Assembly: GCA_000514715.1 (NCBI GenBank)
Contig: KI911459.1
Span: forward strand, 372,001 to 436,000
Direction: 5' to 3'
Length of the DNA stretch: 64,000 nt
Source of the DNA: Streptomyces sp. CNH099
GTDB taxonomy: Bacteria; Actinomycetota; Actinomycetes; Streptomycetales; Streptomycetaceae
Shown here: positions 29,931-38,223 of the stretch, one piece after another
Position numbering within the stretch: position 1 is the stretch's first letter
Layout: each line of letters begins with the position of its first letter
Program-made: the position numbers and the translations under genes
The notes under the pieces: generated by a model
Seen by the model: the letters and a program-made list of their open reading frames with translations, nothing else
Told to the model about the DNA's origin: nothing
The model's database searches: none

Positions 29931-30851
29931 CTACTCCTTGACGCTGCCCTCGGTCAGCCCGGTCCGCCAGAAGCGCTGGAGGACGAGCATCGCGACGGCC
30001 AGGGGGATGACGGAGACGAAGGCCCCGCCGATGGTGTACTGCGTGAGTTCGGGTACCCGGTCCGCGGCCTGCTGCCAGGTGACGAGCCCGAGGGTGATGG
30101 GGTACTTCCGGTCGTCGGAGAGCATCACCAGCGGCAGGAAGTAGTTGTTCCAGATGTGCACGAACTGGAAGAGGAAGACCGTCACCAGCGCCGGCGTCAT
30201 GATCCGCAGCACCAGCGTGAAGAAGATCCGCCCCTCGCCCGCGCCGTCCACGCGCGCCGCCTCCAGCACCGAGTCGGGCACCGCGGACTCGGCGTAGATG
30301 CGGCAGAGGTAGACGCCGAACGGGCTGACGACGCTGGGGATCAGAACGCCCCAGTAGGTGTTGGTCAGCTCCAGCCTGCTGAACATCAGGTACAGCGGCA
30401 GCGCCAGCGCCGTCGAGGGCAGCAGCACGCCCGCCAGGACGAACCTGAACACCGCCTCCCGGCCCGCGAAGCGGTACTTGGCCAGGGCGAAGCCGGCCGC
30501 GGCGGACAGCAGCGTCGCCAGTACCGCGCCGACGCCCGCGTACAGCAGCGAGTTCAGCGCCCAGCGCAGGTAGACGTGCCCGTCGTAGCTGAAGACCCGG
30601 CCCAGGTTGTCCCACAGCCGCGGGTCGTCGAACCACAGGCCGAAGGAGCCGTAGAGGCTGTCGTTCGACTTGGTGGCCGCGACCACGAGCCAGTAGACCG
30701 GCAGCAGGAAGTACAGCGCGGCCGCCGTCAGCACGGCGACGAGGACGATACGGCCGGGGCGCGGGGCCCGGCGCCGTCGGGGGGCCGGCGCGGCGGTCCC
30801 GGTCCCGGCCGGCGGGGCGGCCGTCGTGGTGGTCGTGCCGGTGGCGCTCAC
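29931..30851 (-). CDS. ABC sugar transporter permease (MalG type)
   Basis: The 306-aa permease has six predicted membrane helices and the cytoplasmic EAA loop EAARVDGAGEGRIFF that contacts the ATPase. The N-terminus is a Thr/Pro/Ala and Arg-rich cytoplasmic extension. The GTG start overlaps the stop of the first permease (GTGA). No ATPase gene is in the operon, as is common for actinobacterial CUT1 importers that share an MsiK-like ATPase. Confidence 0.93.
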   Translation of the reverse strand: MSATGTTTTTAAPPAGTGTAAPAPRRRRAPRPGRIVLVAVLTAAALYFLLPVYWLVVAATKSNDSLYGSFGLWFDDPRLWDNLGRVFSYDGHVYLRWALNSLLYAGVGAVLATLLSAAAGFALAKYRFAGREAVFRFVLAGVLLPSTALALPLYLMFSRLELTNTYWGVLIPSVVSPFGVYLCRIYAESAVPDSVLEAARVDGAGEGRIFFTLVLRIMTPALVTVFLFQFVHIWNNYFLPLVMLSDDRKYPITLGLVTWQQAADRVPELTQYTIGGAFVSVIPLAVAMLVLQRFWRTGLTEGSVKE

Positions 30852-31798
30852 CGCTCGCTCCTTTGCTTGCGGGTGACGAGGCTGAGGAAGCCGAACGACA
30901 GCACCATGGCGACGACGGCGAGGATGACCGACTTGGCCGCGGCCAGGTACAGGTTGGCGTTCGCGAAGGCGTCGAAGTACGCGCTGAGGTTGGGGGTGTA
31001 GTCGGTGGTGACGGCGGGGGCGACCTTCTTGAGCACCAGCGGCTCGGCGAAGAGCTGCATCGTGCCGATGATGGAGAACACCGTGGTGAGCACCAGCGCG
31101 GGCCGCACCAGCGGGATCTTGATGCGCAGCGCCGTCTGCCACGGCCCGGCGCCGTCGATCTCCGCCGCCTCGTACAGCTCCTGCGGCACGGACTTCAGCT
31201 GGGCGACGATGATCAGCATGTTGTAGCCGGCGAACTCCCAGACCACGATGTTCGCGATCGACCACAGCACGTTGTCGTAGCCGAGGAAGTCCGGCTGGAA
31301 GCCGAGGTCCCCGAGCACGTCGTTGACGGGGCTGACCCCGGGCACGTAGAGGAAGCCCCACAGGATGGTGGCGATCACGCCGGGGATGCCGTACGGCAGG
31401 AAGTACGTGGCCCGCAGCAGCCCCGCCCAGCGGTCGGACACCTGGTCCAGCAGCAGCGCGAGCACCAGCGCGAGCAGCAGCATCACCGGCACCTGCACGA
31501 CGCCGAAGAGCAGCACCCGGCCGAAGCCCTCGACGAACGTCTCCTGCTGCAGGGCGAGGGAGTAGTTCTCGAAGCCGGCGAAGCCGACGGACGGCTCGCC
31601 CAGGCCCATGGGGCCGCTGCGCTCGACCTTCAGCATGCTCTGGTAGACGGCGTAGAGGATCGGCACCACCATCGCGAACAGGTACAGCGCCAGGAACGGG
31701 CCGAGGAACGCCCACGCCCTGCGGTCGGGGCGGCTGCGGCGCCGGCGGCGCGCGTCGGGGTCCGGCCGCACCGGGCGTGGTCGCACGGATGTGCTCAT
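30848..31798 (-). CDS. ABC sugar transporter permease (MalF type)
   Basis: The 316-aa permease has six membrane helices and the EAA motif EAAEIDGAGPWQTALRIKIP. The Arg-rich N-terminus is cytoplasmic. Its ATG overlaps the stop of the binding-protein gene (ATGA). It pairs with the MalG-type permease to form the membrane channel. Confidence 0.93.
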   Translation of the reverse strand: MSTSVRPRPVRPDPDARRRRRSRPDRRAWAFLGPFLALYLFAMVVPILYAVYQSMLKVERSGPMGLGEPSVGFAGFENYSLALQQETFVEGFGRVLLFGVVQVPVMLLLALVLALLLDQVSDRWAGLLRATYFLPYGIPGVIATILWGFLYVPGVSPVNDVLGDLGFQPDFLGYDNVLWSIANIVVWEFAGYNMLIIVAQLKSVPQELYEAAEIDGAGPWQTALRIKIPLVRPALVLTTVFSIIGTMQLFAEPLVLKKVAPAVTTDYTPNLSAYFDAFANANLYLAAAKSVILAVVAMVLSFGFLSLVTRKQRSER

Positions 31799-33123
31799 CG
31801 CGCGCTCCTCGCCTTCAGTCCCTTGGCCTTCAGGTCGTCCACGAACTTGCCCTCGGCGTCCTTCAGCGCGTCCGCCAGGGAGCCGTGGCCGGCGATGACG
31901 CGGCCGAAGGCGTCCTGGACGTGGGCGTACGACTGCGTCGTGGTCGGCGCGAAGCGCCAGGAGGTGTCGACGTTGCGGTCGGAGAGCTGGAAGACCTCGT
32001 TGTAGCGCTGGCCGCCGAAGAACGGGTCGGGCCTGCCGAGCGCGGACTCCGCCAGCTCGATCTTCGCGGCCGGCCAGCCGTAGCCCGCTTCGATCAGCAG
32101 GTCGATCGCCGCGGGGTCGGTGTTGAGCCAGTGCGCGAACTCCAGCGCCTCCACCGGGTGCCGGCTGCCCTGCAGGATCGAGGTGGCCGAGCCGCCCCAG
32201 TTGGACGAGGCGTGCGCGCCGCGCTCCCACTGCGGCAGCTCGGCGACCCGCCACCGGCCCTCGGTGCGCGGCGCGTTGCCGCGGATGAGCGCGTCGTACC
32301 ACTGCGCGCCCGGCCAGGTGGCCAGCCCGCCGGTCTGCAGGCCCTTGAAGAAGGCGGACTGCGAGTCCTGGACGGGCGCCACGAGGCCGTCGGAGAGCAT
32401 CCCGTCCCAGAAGTCGGCGACCTCCAGCGACTCGGGACCCGCGAGGTCGACCACCCAGGTGTCGCCCTCGGTGCTCACCCAGTGGGCGCCGCGCTGCCAG
32501 GGGAAGGCGGCGAACCACTGGGCGTTGGCGGGCGGGAAGGCGCTGATGACGGAGCCGCCGCTGCGCTTCTTGACCTTCATGGCGGCGGCCCGGTACTCGT
32601 CCCAGGTCGTCGGGACGTCGATGTCCCACCTGTCGAAGAGGTCACGGCGGTAGAACAGGCCCATCGGGCCGGACGCCTGCGGGATGGCGTAGGTCCTGCC
32701 GGCGAACACCCCCTGCTGCCACTGCCAGTCGACGTACGCGTCCCGCAGCTCGTCGGCGCCGTACTCGCTCAGGTCGGTCAGGCCGTTGACGAGCATGAAC
32801 TCGGGCAGCGCGTAGTACTCCACCTGCGCCAGGTCGGGCGGGTCGCCCGCGGTGAGGGAGGAGTGCATCTTCTGGTAGCCGCCGGAGGTGTTGGCCGGCA
32901 CCGTCTGCACGTCGACCCGGACGTCGGGGTTCTGCCTGTTCCACAGCGCCACGGCCTTCTGCAGCGGCACCCAGGTCCAGAAGGTGAGCGTGATCTTCTG
33001 GCCCGGCCTGCGCTCGGTCGCCCTGGTCATCCGGGCCGCGCCGACCTCCTCGCCGCAGCCCGCCAGGGCGGGCACGGCGGCCGCCGCGGCGCCCCACGCC
33101 AGGACCTCTCTTCGGGTGGGCAT
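31795..33123 (-). CDS. Tat-exported sugar-binding lipoprotein (CUT1 ABC importer)
   Basis: The 442-aa substrate-binding protein starts with a twin-arginine signal (TRREVLAWGAAAAAVPA) ending in the lipobox LAGC with Cys23 as lipidation site. It is therefore folded before export and anchored outside the membrane. The rest is a cluster-B fold (FWTW...ITLTFW, DPPDLAQVEYYALPEF). Genomic context (GH42 and DgoD) suggests a beta-galactoside or a galactonate-containing disaccharide such as lactobionate as ligand, which is inference. Confidence 0.92.
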   Translation of the reverse strand: MPTRREVLAWGAAAAAVPALAGCGEEVGAARMTRATERRPGQKITLTFWTWVPLQKAVALWNRQNPDVRVDVQTVPANTSGGYQKMHSSLTAGDPPDLAQVEYYALPEFMLVNGLTDLSEYGADELRDAYVDWQWQQGVFAGRTYAIPQASGPMGLFYRRDLFDRWDIDVPTTWDEYRAAAMKVKKRSGGSVISAFPPANAQWFAAFPWQRGAHWVSTEGDTWVVDLAGPESLEVADFWDGMLSDGLVAPVQDSQSAFFKGLQTGGLATWPGAQWYDALIRGNAPRTEGRWRVAELPQWERGAHASSNWGGSATSILQGSRHPVEALEFAHWLNTDPAAIDLLIEAGYGWPAAKIELAESALGRPDPFFGGQRYNEVFQLSDRNVDTSWRFAPTTTQSYAHVQDAFGRVIAGHGSLADALKDAEGKFVDDLKAKGLKARSAR

Positions 33124-33148
33124 CCGACCTCCTCGTCAGTGCTTCTTC

Positions 33149-35152
33149 TCAGTGCCGCAGGACGACGACGCCGCGGGCGGGCAGCTCGACCGAGTCGACG
33201 GGGCCCTCGCCGGGGCCGGCGCCGTCGCCGGCCAGCGCGCGCATCGGCTCGGGCAGGGTGACGGTCGCGGCGCTCTCGCCGTGGTTGAGCAGGAACAGGA
33301 AGCGCGCGGCCGGGTCGTCCGCGCCCTCGCGCACGGTGGCCTGCACGCCCGCCGGCAGCCCCGGCAGCACGGGCGCCGCCCCGGCCCCGGCGCGCACCCG
33401 GTCCACCAGGGTGCGCATCGCCGCCGGTGTGAGCCGGGTGCCCGCGTACCAGGCGACGCCGTCCCCGTACGCGTGCCGGGTGACCGCGGGCCGGCCGGCC
33501 AGCTCGCCGGCGCCGAACGCGGCGACGGCGGTGGCGCCTTCGAGGTCGATCGCCTCCGACCACAGGTCGCCGCTGCCGGTGAGCGCGCCGGTCAGCGGCA
33601 GGCTCTGCTCCTCGGCGAGCGGCCAGAACTCCTCCACCCGCAGCCCCAGGACCTCGCGCAGCGGGGCCGGGTAGCCGCCGGGGTGCACCCGGTCGCAGTC
33701 GTCGGAGATGCCGGTGAAGTACGAGACGAGCAGGTGCCCGCCGGCGCGTACGTACGCGGTGAGCCGGGCCCCGGTGGCGGCGCTCATCAGGTACAGGTTC
33801 GGCACGAGGACGAGCCGGTACCCGGACAGGTCGCGGTCCGGCGGCACCACGTCGCACGGCACGCCCGCCTCGAAGAGCGGCTTGTAGTGCCGCCGCAGCG
33901 TCTCGGTGAAGTCCAGGTCGGCGGACGGGTGCGAGCCCTGCTCCAGCGCCCACCAGCTGTTCCAGTCGGCCACCAGCGCCACCTCGGGGCGGGCGCGCGA
34001 GCCGGCGAGCTGCGGCACGGCGCCCAGCTCCCGGCCCAGCGCGCTCACCTCGCGGAAGATCCGGGTGTCGGGGCCGGCGTGCGGCACCATCGCCGAGTGG
34101 AACTTCTCCGCGCCGCCCGGGGTCGCGCGCCACTGGAAGTACAGCACCGCGTCCGCGCCCTGCGCGACGGCCTGCCAGCTCCACAGCCGCATCGAGCCGA
34201 ACGGCTTGGGGCTGTTGCGCCGCCGCCAGTTGACGGCGCTGGGCGCCTGCTCCATCAGCATCCAGGGCCGGCCGCCGCCCGCGGAGCGGGTCAGGTCGAA
34301 GGCCAGGCCGGCGCCGATGTGGGCCTCCGGGTCGTACGGGTCCTGGTAGTAGTCGAGCGCGGTGACGTCCTCGTGCGCGGCCCAGGAGAACGCGTCGACG
34401 GCCTTGTGTAGCGGCAGGTGGTTGGTGGTGACGGGCACGTCGGGGGTGATCCGGCGCAGCGCCTCCTTCTCGGCGAGGTAGCACTGCAGCAGGGCGTCGT
34501 CGCAGAAGCGCGCGTAGTCCAGCTCCTGGGCCGGGTTGGGGTGGGTCGGGGTGGTGCGCGGCGGGAGGACCTGCTCGAAGGTGGCGTAGCGCTGGGACCA
34601 GAAGGTGGTGGCCCAGGCGGTGTTGAGCGCCTCGACGGTGCCGTAGCGCTCGCGCAGCCAGCGGCGGAAGTCGGCGGCGGAGACGTCGCAGTAGCACCGC
34701 GGGTTGGAGCAGCCGTACTCGTTGCCGATGTGCCAGATGTCCAGGGCGGGGTGGGTGCCGTAGCGGGTGGCCAGCTCGGTGACCAGGCGGACGGCGTGCT
34801 CGCGGTAGACCGGGCTGGAGGGGCAGAAGTGCTGCCGCGAGCCGGGCCACCTGCGGACGCCGTCGGGGCCTTCGAGCAGGATCTCCGGGTGCCGCTCGGA
34901 CAGCCACGGCGGCGGGGAGGCGGTCATGGTGGCCAGGCAGACGCGCACCCCCGCGCCGTGCAGGTCGTCCAGCACGCGCCCGAACCAGTCGAAGTCGTAC
35001 GCGCCCGGCCGCGGTTCGACCAGTGCCCAGGAGAAGATCCCGGCCGTCACCATGGAGACCCCGGCCTCCTTCATCAGCCGGATGTCCTCGGCCCTGACCT
35101 CCTCCGGCCAGTGCTCGGGGTTGTAGTCGCCGCCGAAGTGGATGCGCCTCAC
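33149..35152 (-). CDS. GH42 beta-galactosidase
   Basis: It hydrolyses terminal beta-D-galactosides. The GTG at 35152 is chosen because GGAGGA lies 8 nt upstream; an ATG 33 nt earlier lacks a site. The 667-aa protein has the GH42 TIM barrel (~5-385), trimerisation domain (~390-600) and C-terminal beta domain. Acid/base Glu145 is in GNEYG and nucleophile Glu301 in LMEQAPSAVNW. Cys110, Cys148, Cys153 and Cys155 match the zinc cluster of the family. No signal peptide is seen, so it acts on imported substrate. Confidence 0.93.
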   Translation of the reverse strand: MRRIHFGGDYNPEHWPEEVRAEDIRLMKEAGVSMVTAGIFSWALVEPRPGAYDFDWFGRVLDDLHGAGVRVCLATMTASPPPWLSERHPEILLEGPDGVRRWPGSRQHFCPSSPVYREHAVRLVTELATRYGTHPALDIWHIGNEYGCSNPRCYCDVSAADFRRWLRERYGTVEALNTAWATTFWSQRYATFEQVLPPRTTPTHPNPAQELDYARFCDDALLQCYLAEKEALRRITPDVPVTTNHLPLHKAVDAFSWAAHEDVTALDYYQDPYDPEAHIGAGLAFDLTRSAGGGRPWMLMEQAPSAVNWRRRNSPKPFGSMRLWSWQAVAQGADAVLYFQWRATPGGAEKFHSAMVPHAGPDTRIFREVSALGRELGAVPQLAGSRARPEVALVADWNSWWALEQGSHPSADLDFTETLRRHYKPLFEAGVPCDVVPPDRDLSGYRLVLVPNLYLMSAATGARLTAYVRAGGHLLVSYFTGISDDCDRVHPGGYPAPLREVLGLRVEEFWPLAEEQSLPLTGALTGSGDLWSEAIDLEGATAVAAFGAGELAGRPAVTRHAYGDGVAWYAGTRLTPAAMRTLVDRVRAGAGAAPVLPGLPAGVQATVREGADDPAARFLFLLNHGESAATVTLPEPMRALAGDGAGPGEGPVDSVELPARGVVVLRH

Positions 35153-35184
35153 GTGTGCTTCCTCCGCCCCTCTTGCTGATTCCA

Positions 35185-35213
35185 TAATTTACGAATTAAC
35201 GTTCGGGCAACGT
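35185..35213. promoter_or_regulatory. Two abutting inverted repeats in the galactoside-locus control region
   Basis: TAATT-TACG-AATTA (35185-35198) abuts ACGTT-CGGGC-AACGT (35199-35213), both perfect. They lie in the 104-bp, AT-richer divergent gap between the beta-galactosidase operon and the SDR/GntR pair, the natural place for the GntR operator. Assignment to that regulator is inference from position. Confidence 0.65.
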
Positions 35214-35256
35214 AGAAGCGTCCCGGCAGATCCGTCAATACCTGGAGCGTGACCTC

Positions 35257-36039
35257 GTGACCGCACCCGCAGCCGGCGGCCCCGGCCGCTTCGCCGGCCG
35301 TACCGCCGTCGTCACCGGTGCCGCCGCCGGCATCGGCGCGGCCGTCGCCCGCCGGCTCGCCGCCGAGGGCGCCGCCGTCGTCGTCGCCGACATCGACGGC
35401 GACCGGGCCGACGCCACCGCCGCGGAGATCGCCGCCGCCGGCGGCACCGCCGCCGCCGTCACCGCCGACGTGGCCGGGGAGGAGGGCTGGCGGCGGATCC
35501 TGGCCGCGGCCGGCTCCTTCGGCCCCGTCGGCGTCCTGGTCTCCAACGCCGTCGCCGTCGTCGTCGCCCCCGCGCACGAGACCTCGCCCGCCTCCTGGCG
35601 CCGCCAGGTCGACGTGGGCCTGACGGCCGCGTTCCTCGGCTTCCGCGCCTGCCTGCCCGGCCTGCGCGCGCAGCCGGGCGCCGCCGGCGCCGCGGTGCTG
35701 GTCTCGTCCGTGCACGCCAGGCACGGCATCCCCGGCCACCCCGCGTACGCCGCCGCCAAGGGCGGGCTGCTGTCGCTCGGCGGCCAACTCGCCGTCGAGT
35801 ACGGCCCGTCGGTGCGGGTGAACACCGTGCTGCCCGGCCCGGTGCTCACCCGGCTATGGGACCGTGTCCCCGAGGAGGAGCGCCGGGCCAGCGCGGAGCA
35901 GACGGCCGCCGGCCGGCTGGGCGCGCCGGAGGAGGTGGCCGCCGCCGTCGCCTTCCTCGCCTCGCCCGAGGCGTCCTACGTGACCGGCGCCAGCCTGGTC
36001 GTGGACGGCGGCTGGAGCGTCGTCAAGTCGTCGGCCTGA
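35257..36039 (+). CDS. Short-chain dehydrogenase, candidate sugar dehydrogenase
   Basis: The 260-aa classical SDR has a Rossmann glycine motif TGAAAGIG (20-27), ADID after beta-2 (an NAD preference), catalytic Tyr and Lys in YAAAKGG preceded by VSS, and the C-terminal GASLVVDGGW. The usual NNAG motif is SNAVA here. Context suggests oxidation of D-galactose to galactonolactone, feeding DgoD as in the De Ley-Doudoroff route; this is inferred, not shown. It is divergent from the beta-galactosidase operon. Confidence 0.88.
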   Translation: MTAPAAGGPGRFAGRTAVVTGAAAGIGAAVARRLAAEGAAVVVADIDGDRADATAAEIAAAGGTAAAVTADVAGEEGWRRILAAAGSFGPVGVLVSNAVAVVVAPAHETSPASWRRQVDVGLTAAFLGFRACLPGLRAQPGAAGAAVLVSSVHARHGIPGHPAYAAAKGGLLSLGGQLAVEYGPSVRVNTVLPGPVLTRLWDRVPEEERRASAEQTAAGRLGAPEEVAAAVAFLASPEASYVTGASLVVDGGWSVVKSSA

Positions 36040-36106
36040 GCGGGCGGGCCGAGCCGGGGCCGGTGCGGCGCACGGGAGTTCGGGACACAGGGAGGAGCAC
36101 GAGGCC

Positions 36107-36898
36107 ATGTCGGGTTACGCCCGCCGCGGGGTGCACGGGCAGACGGTGGAGGCCATCGCGCACCGCGTCCTCAGCGGCGAGATAGCCGAGGGCGCCACCC
36201 TCGACCTCGCCGCCATGCAGGCCGAGCTGGGCGTCAGCCTCACCGCGCTGCGCGAGTCGCTGAAGGTGCTGGCCGCCAAGGGCATGGTCGACGCCCGGCA
36301 GAAGCGCGGCACGTTCATCCGGCCGCGCTCCGACTGGAACCTCCTCGACACCGACGTGCTGCGCTGGCGCTTCGAGTCCGCCGGGCGGCAGCAGGGCGAC
36401 GGCGCCGCGGCCCGGGCGGCCTCCCCGCTGCTGCGGGACCTGGACGAGGTGCGCGGCATCGTCGAGCCGGCGGCGGTGCGGCTGGCGGCCGTGCGGCGCA
36501 CCGCCGCGGACCTGGCCGCGCTGGACGGGGCGCTCGCGGACATGGCCGAGGCGCGGGACGGGACGGCGGCCTCCGCGGCGGCCGTCGCGGCGGACCTCGC
36601 CTTCCACCGCGCCCTGCTGGCCGCCTCGCACAACGAGCTGCTGGCGCGCATGGACCTGGTCATCGCGACGGGCCTGGCCGCCCGCGACCAGCTCGTGCAC
36701 GGCCCCGGGCACCGCCCCGGGGATCCGGTGCCGAGCCACCGCGCGGTGCTGGACGCGGTCCGGGCCGGGGATCCGGACGCGGCCGAGGCGGCGATGCGCG
36801 GGCTGCTGGCGCAGGCGGCGCACGACCTGGCCGAGCTGAGCGCGGCCCCGGTCCCGGCGCAGGGCCCGGCGCCGGACGGGCCGGCGGCCGGGGCGTAG
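36107..36898 (+). CDS. GntR/FadR-subfamily regulator
   Basis: The 263-aa protein has an N-terminal GntR winged helix (~8-72, with AELGVSLTALRESLKVLAAKGMV) and an FCD effector domain (~105-240). DLAFHRALLAASHNELL and a later SHRAVLDAV supply histidines of the FCD metal site. Gene order and fold resemble DgoR-type regulators of galactonate use. ATG start after GGAGGAG. It lies 67 bp after the SDR gene. Confidence 0.9.
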   Translation: MSGYARRGVHGQTVEAIAHRVLSGEIAEGATLDLAAMQAELGVSLTALRESLKVLAAKGMVDARQKRGTFIRPRSDWNLLDTDVLRWRFESAGRQQGDGAAARAASPLLRDLDEVRGIVEPAAVRLAAVRRTAADLAALDGALADMAEARDGTAASAAAVAADLAFHRALLAASHNELLARMDLVIATGLAARDQLVHGPGHRPGDPVPSHRAVLDAVRAGDPDAAEAAMRGLLAQAAHDLAELSAAPVPAQGPAPDGPAAGA

Positions 36899-36980
36899 CC
36901 GGCGCACGGCCGCGCCCCGCCGCGCGGACGCATCCGCACGACGGGGCGGCGACGGACTCCCGCGGGTCAGGCCCCGGGCG

Positions 36981-37940
36981 TCAGTACCAGTTGTTGGCCT
37001 GCCAGAACTCCCAGGCGCCGCACGGGCTGCCGTAGCGGTCGTTCATGTAGTCCAGGCCCCATTCGAGCTGGGTCACCGGGTTGGTCCGCCAGTCGGCGCC
37101 GGCCGAGGCCATCTTGTCGCCCGGCAGCGCCTGCATCAGGCCGTACGCACCGGAGGAAGGGTTGGTCGCGGTGTGGTCCCAGCCGCTCTCCCGCTCCACG
37201 ATGTTGCTGAAGCAGGTGAACTGGTCCGCCGGCACGATCTCCCGGGCCGCGGCCTGGATTCCGGACGTGGTGGTCGGCACGCTCGCCTGGGACGCCTCCG
37301 TGGCGCCGCCGGAACCGCCGGAACCGCCGGAACCGCCGGAACCGCCGGAACCGCCGGAACCGCCGGAACCGCCGGAACCGCCGGAACTCCCGGCTGACGA
37401 GGAGCCGTTCGGGTCGATCGACCGGTCGACCTCGCCGCCCTGGGTGTCGATGCGCAGCTCGGTGCCGACCTTCAGCGCGGCCGGGTTGCCGCCGATGGCC
37501 TTCTCGTTGTCGACGTACACGCGCTGCCAGCCGCCGGGCACGTCGTACTTCGCGGCGATCTTGGACAGCGTCTCGCCGGCGCCGACGGTGTGCTCGACGT
37601 AGCGCTGCTGCTTCTTCCCGGTCTTGGCGGCGGTCTGGTCGGCCTCGGCGGGCTTGCTCTCGGCCTTCCCTTCGAGGTCCAGCTCCTGGCCCGGGAGGAT
37701 CAGGTGCGGGTCGTCGCCGACGGCCGCCTTGTTGGCCTCGTAGAGCCGCTGCCAGTCGGCCCCGAATCCGTTGTCCTCGGCGATCTCCGAGAGGGTGTCG
37801 CCCTTCTCGACCGTGTAGGCGTGCGCGGCGGTCGCCGCGGCGCCGCCGATGGCGGGCAGGGCTATGCCCACTCCCGCGGCGGCGGCGTAGCGGCGGGAGG
37901 AGCGCGTCTTGGGCGCGCGCCGGGTGCCGGTTCCGGCCAT
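36981..37940 (-). CDS. Secreted protein with two LysM domains and lytic transglycosylase-like domain
   Basis: The 319-aa protein has an Arg-rich signal peptide (~1-41), LysM at ~42-88 (YTVEKGDTLSEIA) and again at ~115-165 (HTVGAGETLSKIA), a Gly-Gly-Ser linker (~185-213), and a C-terminal lysozyme-like domain with VERESGWDHTATNPSSGAYGLMQALPGDKM, where Glu249 or Glu251 should be catalytic. It is expected to bind and cut peptidoglycan outside the cell. A c-di-AMP riboswitch precedes it, as is known for Streptomyces rpfA and other cell-wall lytic genes. Confidence 0.93.
   Translation of the reverse strand: MAGTGTRRAPKTRSSRRYAAAAGVGIALPAIGGAAATAAHAYTVEKGDTLSEIAEDNGFGADWQRLYEANKAAVGDDPHLILPGQELDLEGKAESKPAEADQTAAKTGKKQQRYVEHTVGAGETLSKIAAKYDVPGGWQRVYVDNEKAIGGNPAALKVGTELRIDTQGGEVDRSIDPNGSSSAGSSGGSGGSGGSGGSGGSGGSGGSGGSGGATEASQASVPTTTSGIQAAAREIVPADQFTCFSNIVERESGWDHTATNPSSGAYGLMQALPGDKMASAGADWRTNPVTQLEWGLDYMNDRYGSPCGAWEFWQANNWY
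37306..37388 (-). repeat. 9-bp tandem repeat coding a (Gly-Gly-Ser)n linker
   Basis: About nine near-identical 9-bp units (CCGGAACCG on the + strand) code a Gly-Gly-Ser linker of ~27 residues between the LysM region and the catalytic domain. Near identity at the DNA level suggests recent slippage, so copy number may vary between strains. Confidence 0.9.
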
Positions 37941-37960
37941 GGTGGCTCGCTCTTTCTCCG

Positions 37961-38153
37961 ACGCCTGCGAGGTGAGCTGTCGGGTTCGGGCTGGAGTTGC
38001 CCGGCCGCGTCGTGCTGTGCGGCTTCACCCCGAGTCGGGGAGTCCGGTGCGGTTGCCACCGTGGCTCCGGCCGACGGAGAAGTGGTTCCCCCGCTCCTGC
38101 CCGAACGGCTGTGGGGACGACGGTTCCGGGCTCCGACGGGCAGGATTCGGCGT
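37961..38153 (-). ncRNA. c-di-AMP riboswitch (ydaO-yuaA type)
   Basis: Read on the minus strand the leader has, in order, P1 5' strand ACGCC and GAATCC (38153-38143), a long P2 arm with an 8-bp stem CCTGCCCG/CGGGCAGG, AGCGGGGGAACCA, CGGGGTGAAGCC, AGCCCGAACCCGACAGCTCACCTCGCAGGCGT, the last closing P1 (GGCGT, 37965-37961). These are the conserved blocks of the ydaO class in the right order and spacing. The P1 3' strand ends 20 nt before the LysM-gene ATG and just ahead of its GGAG. c-di-AMP should switch the lytic gene off. Confidence 0.93.
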
Positions 38154-38223
38154 ACCGGAGCACGGTGCTCGCGTCTGCGAACGACTCGGACACTAGGAGA
38201 TCGAACGGCAGATCACAAGAGGA

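Noticed and set aside
37306..37388. CRISPR-like array
   Set aside because: Units are 9 bp, directly adjacent without spacers, and in frame with the protein, so this is a coding minisatellite.
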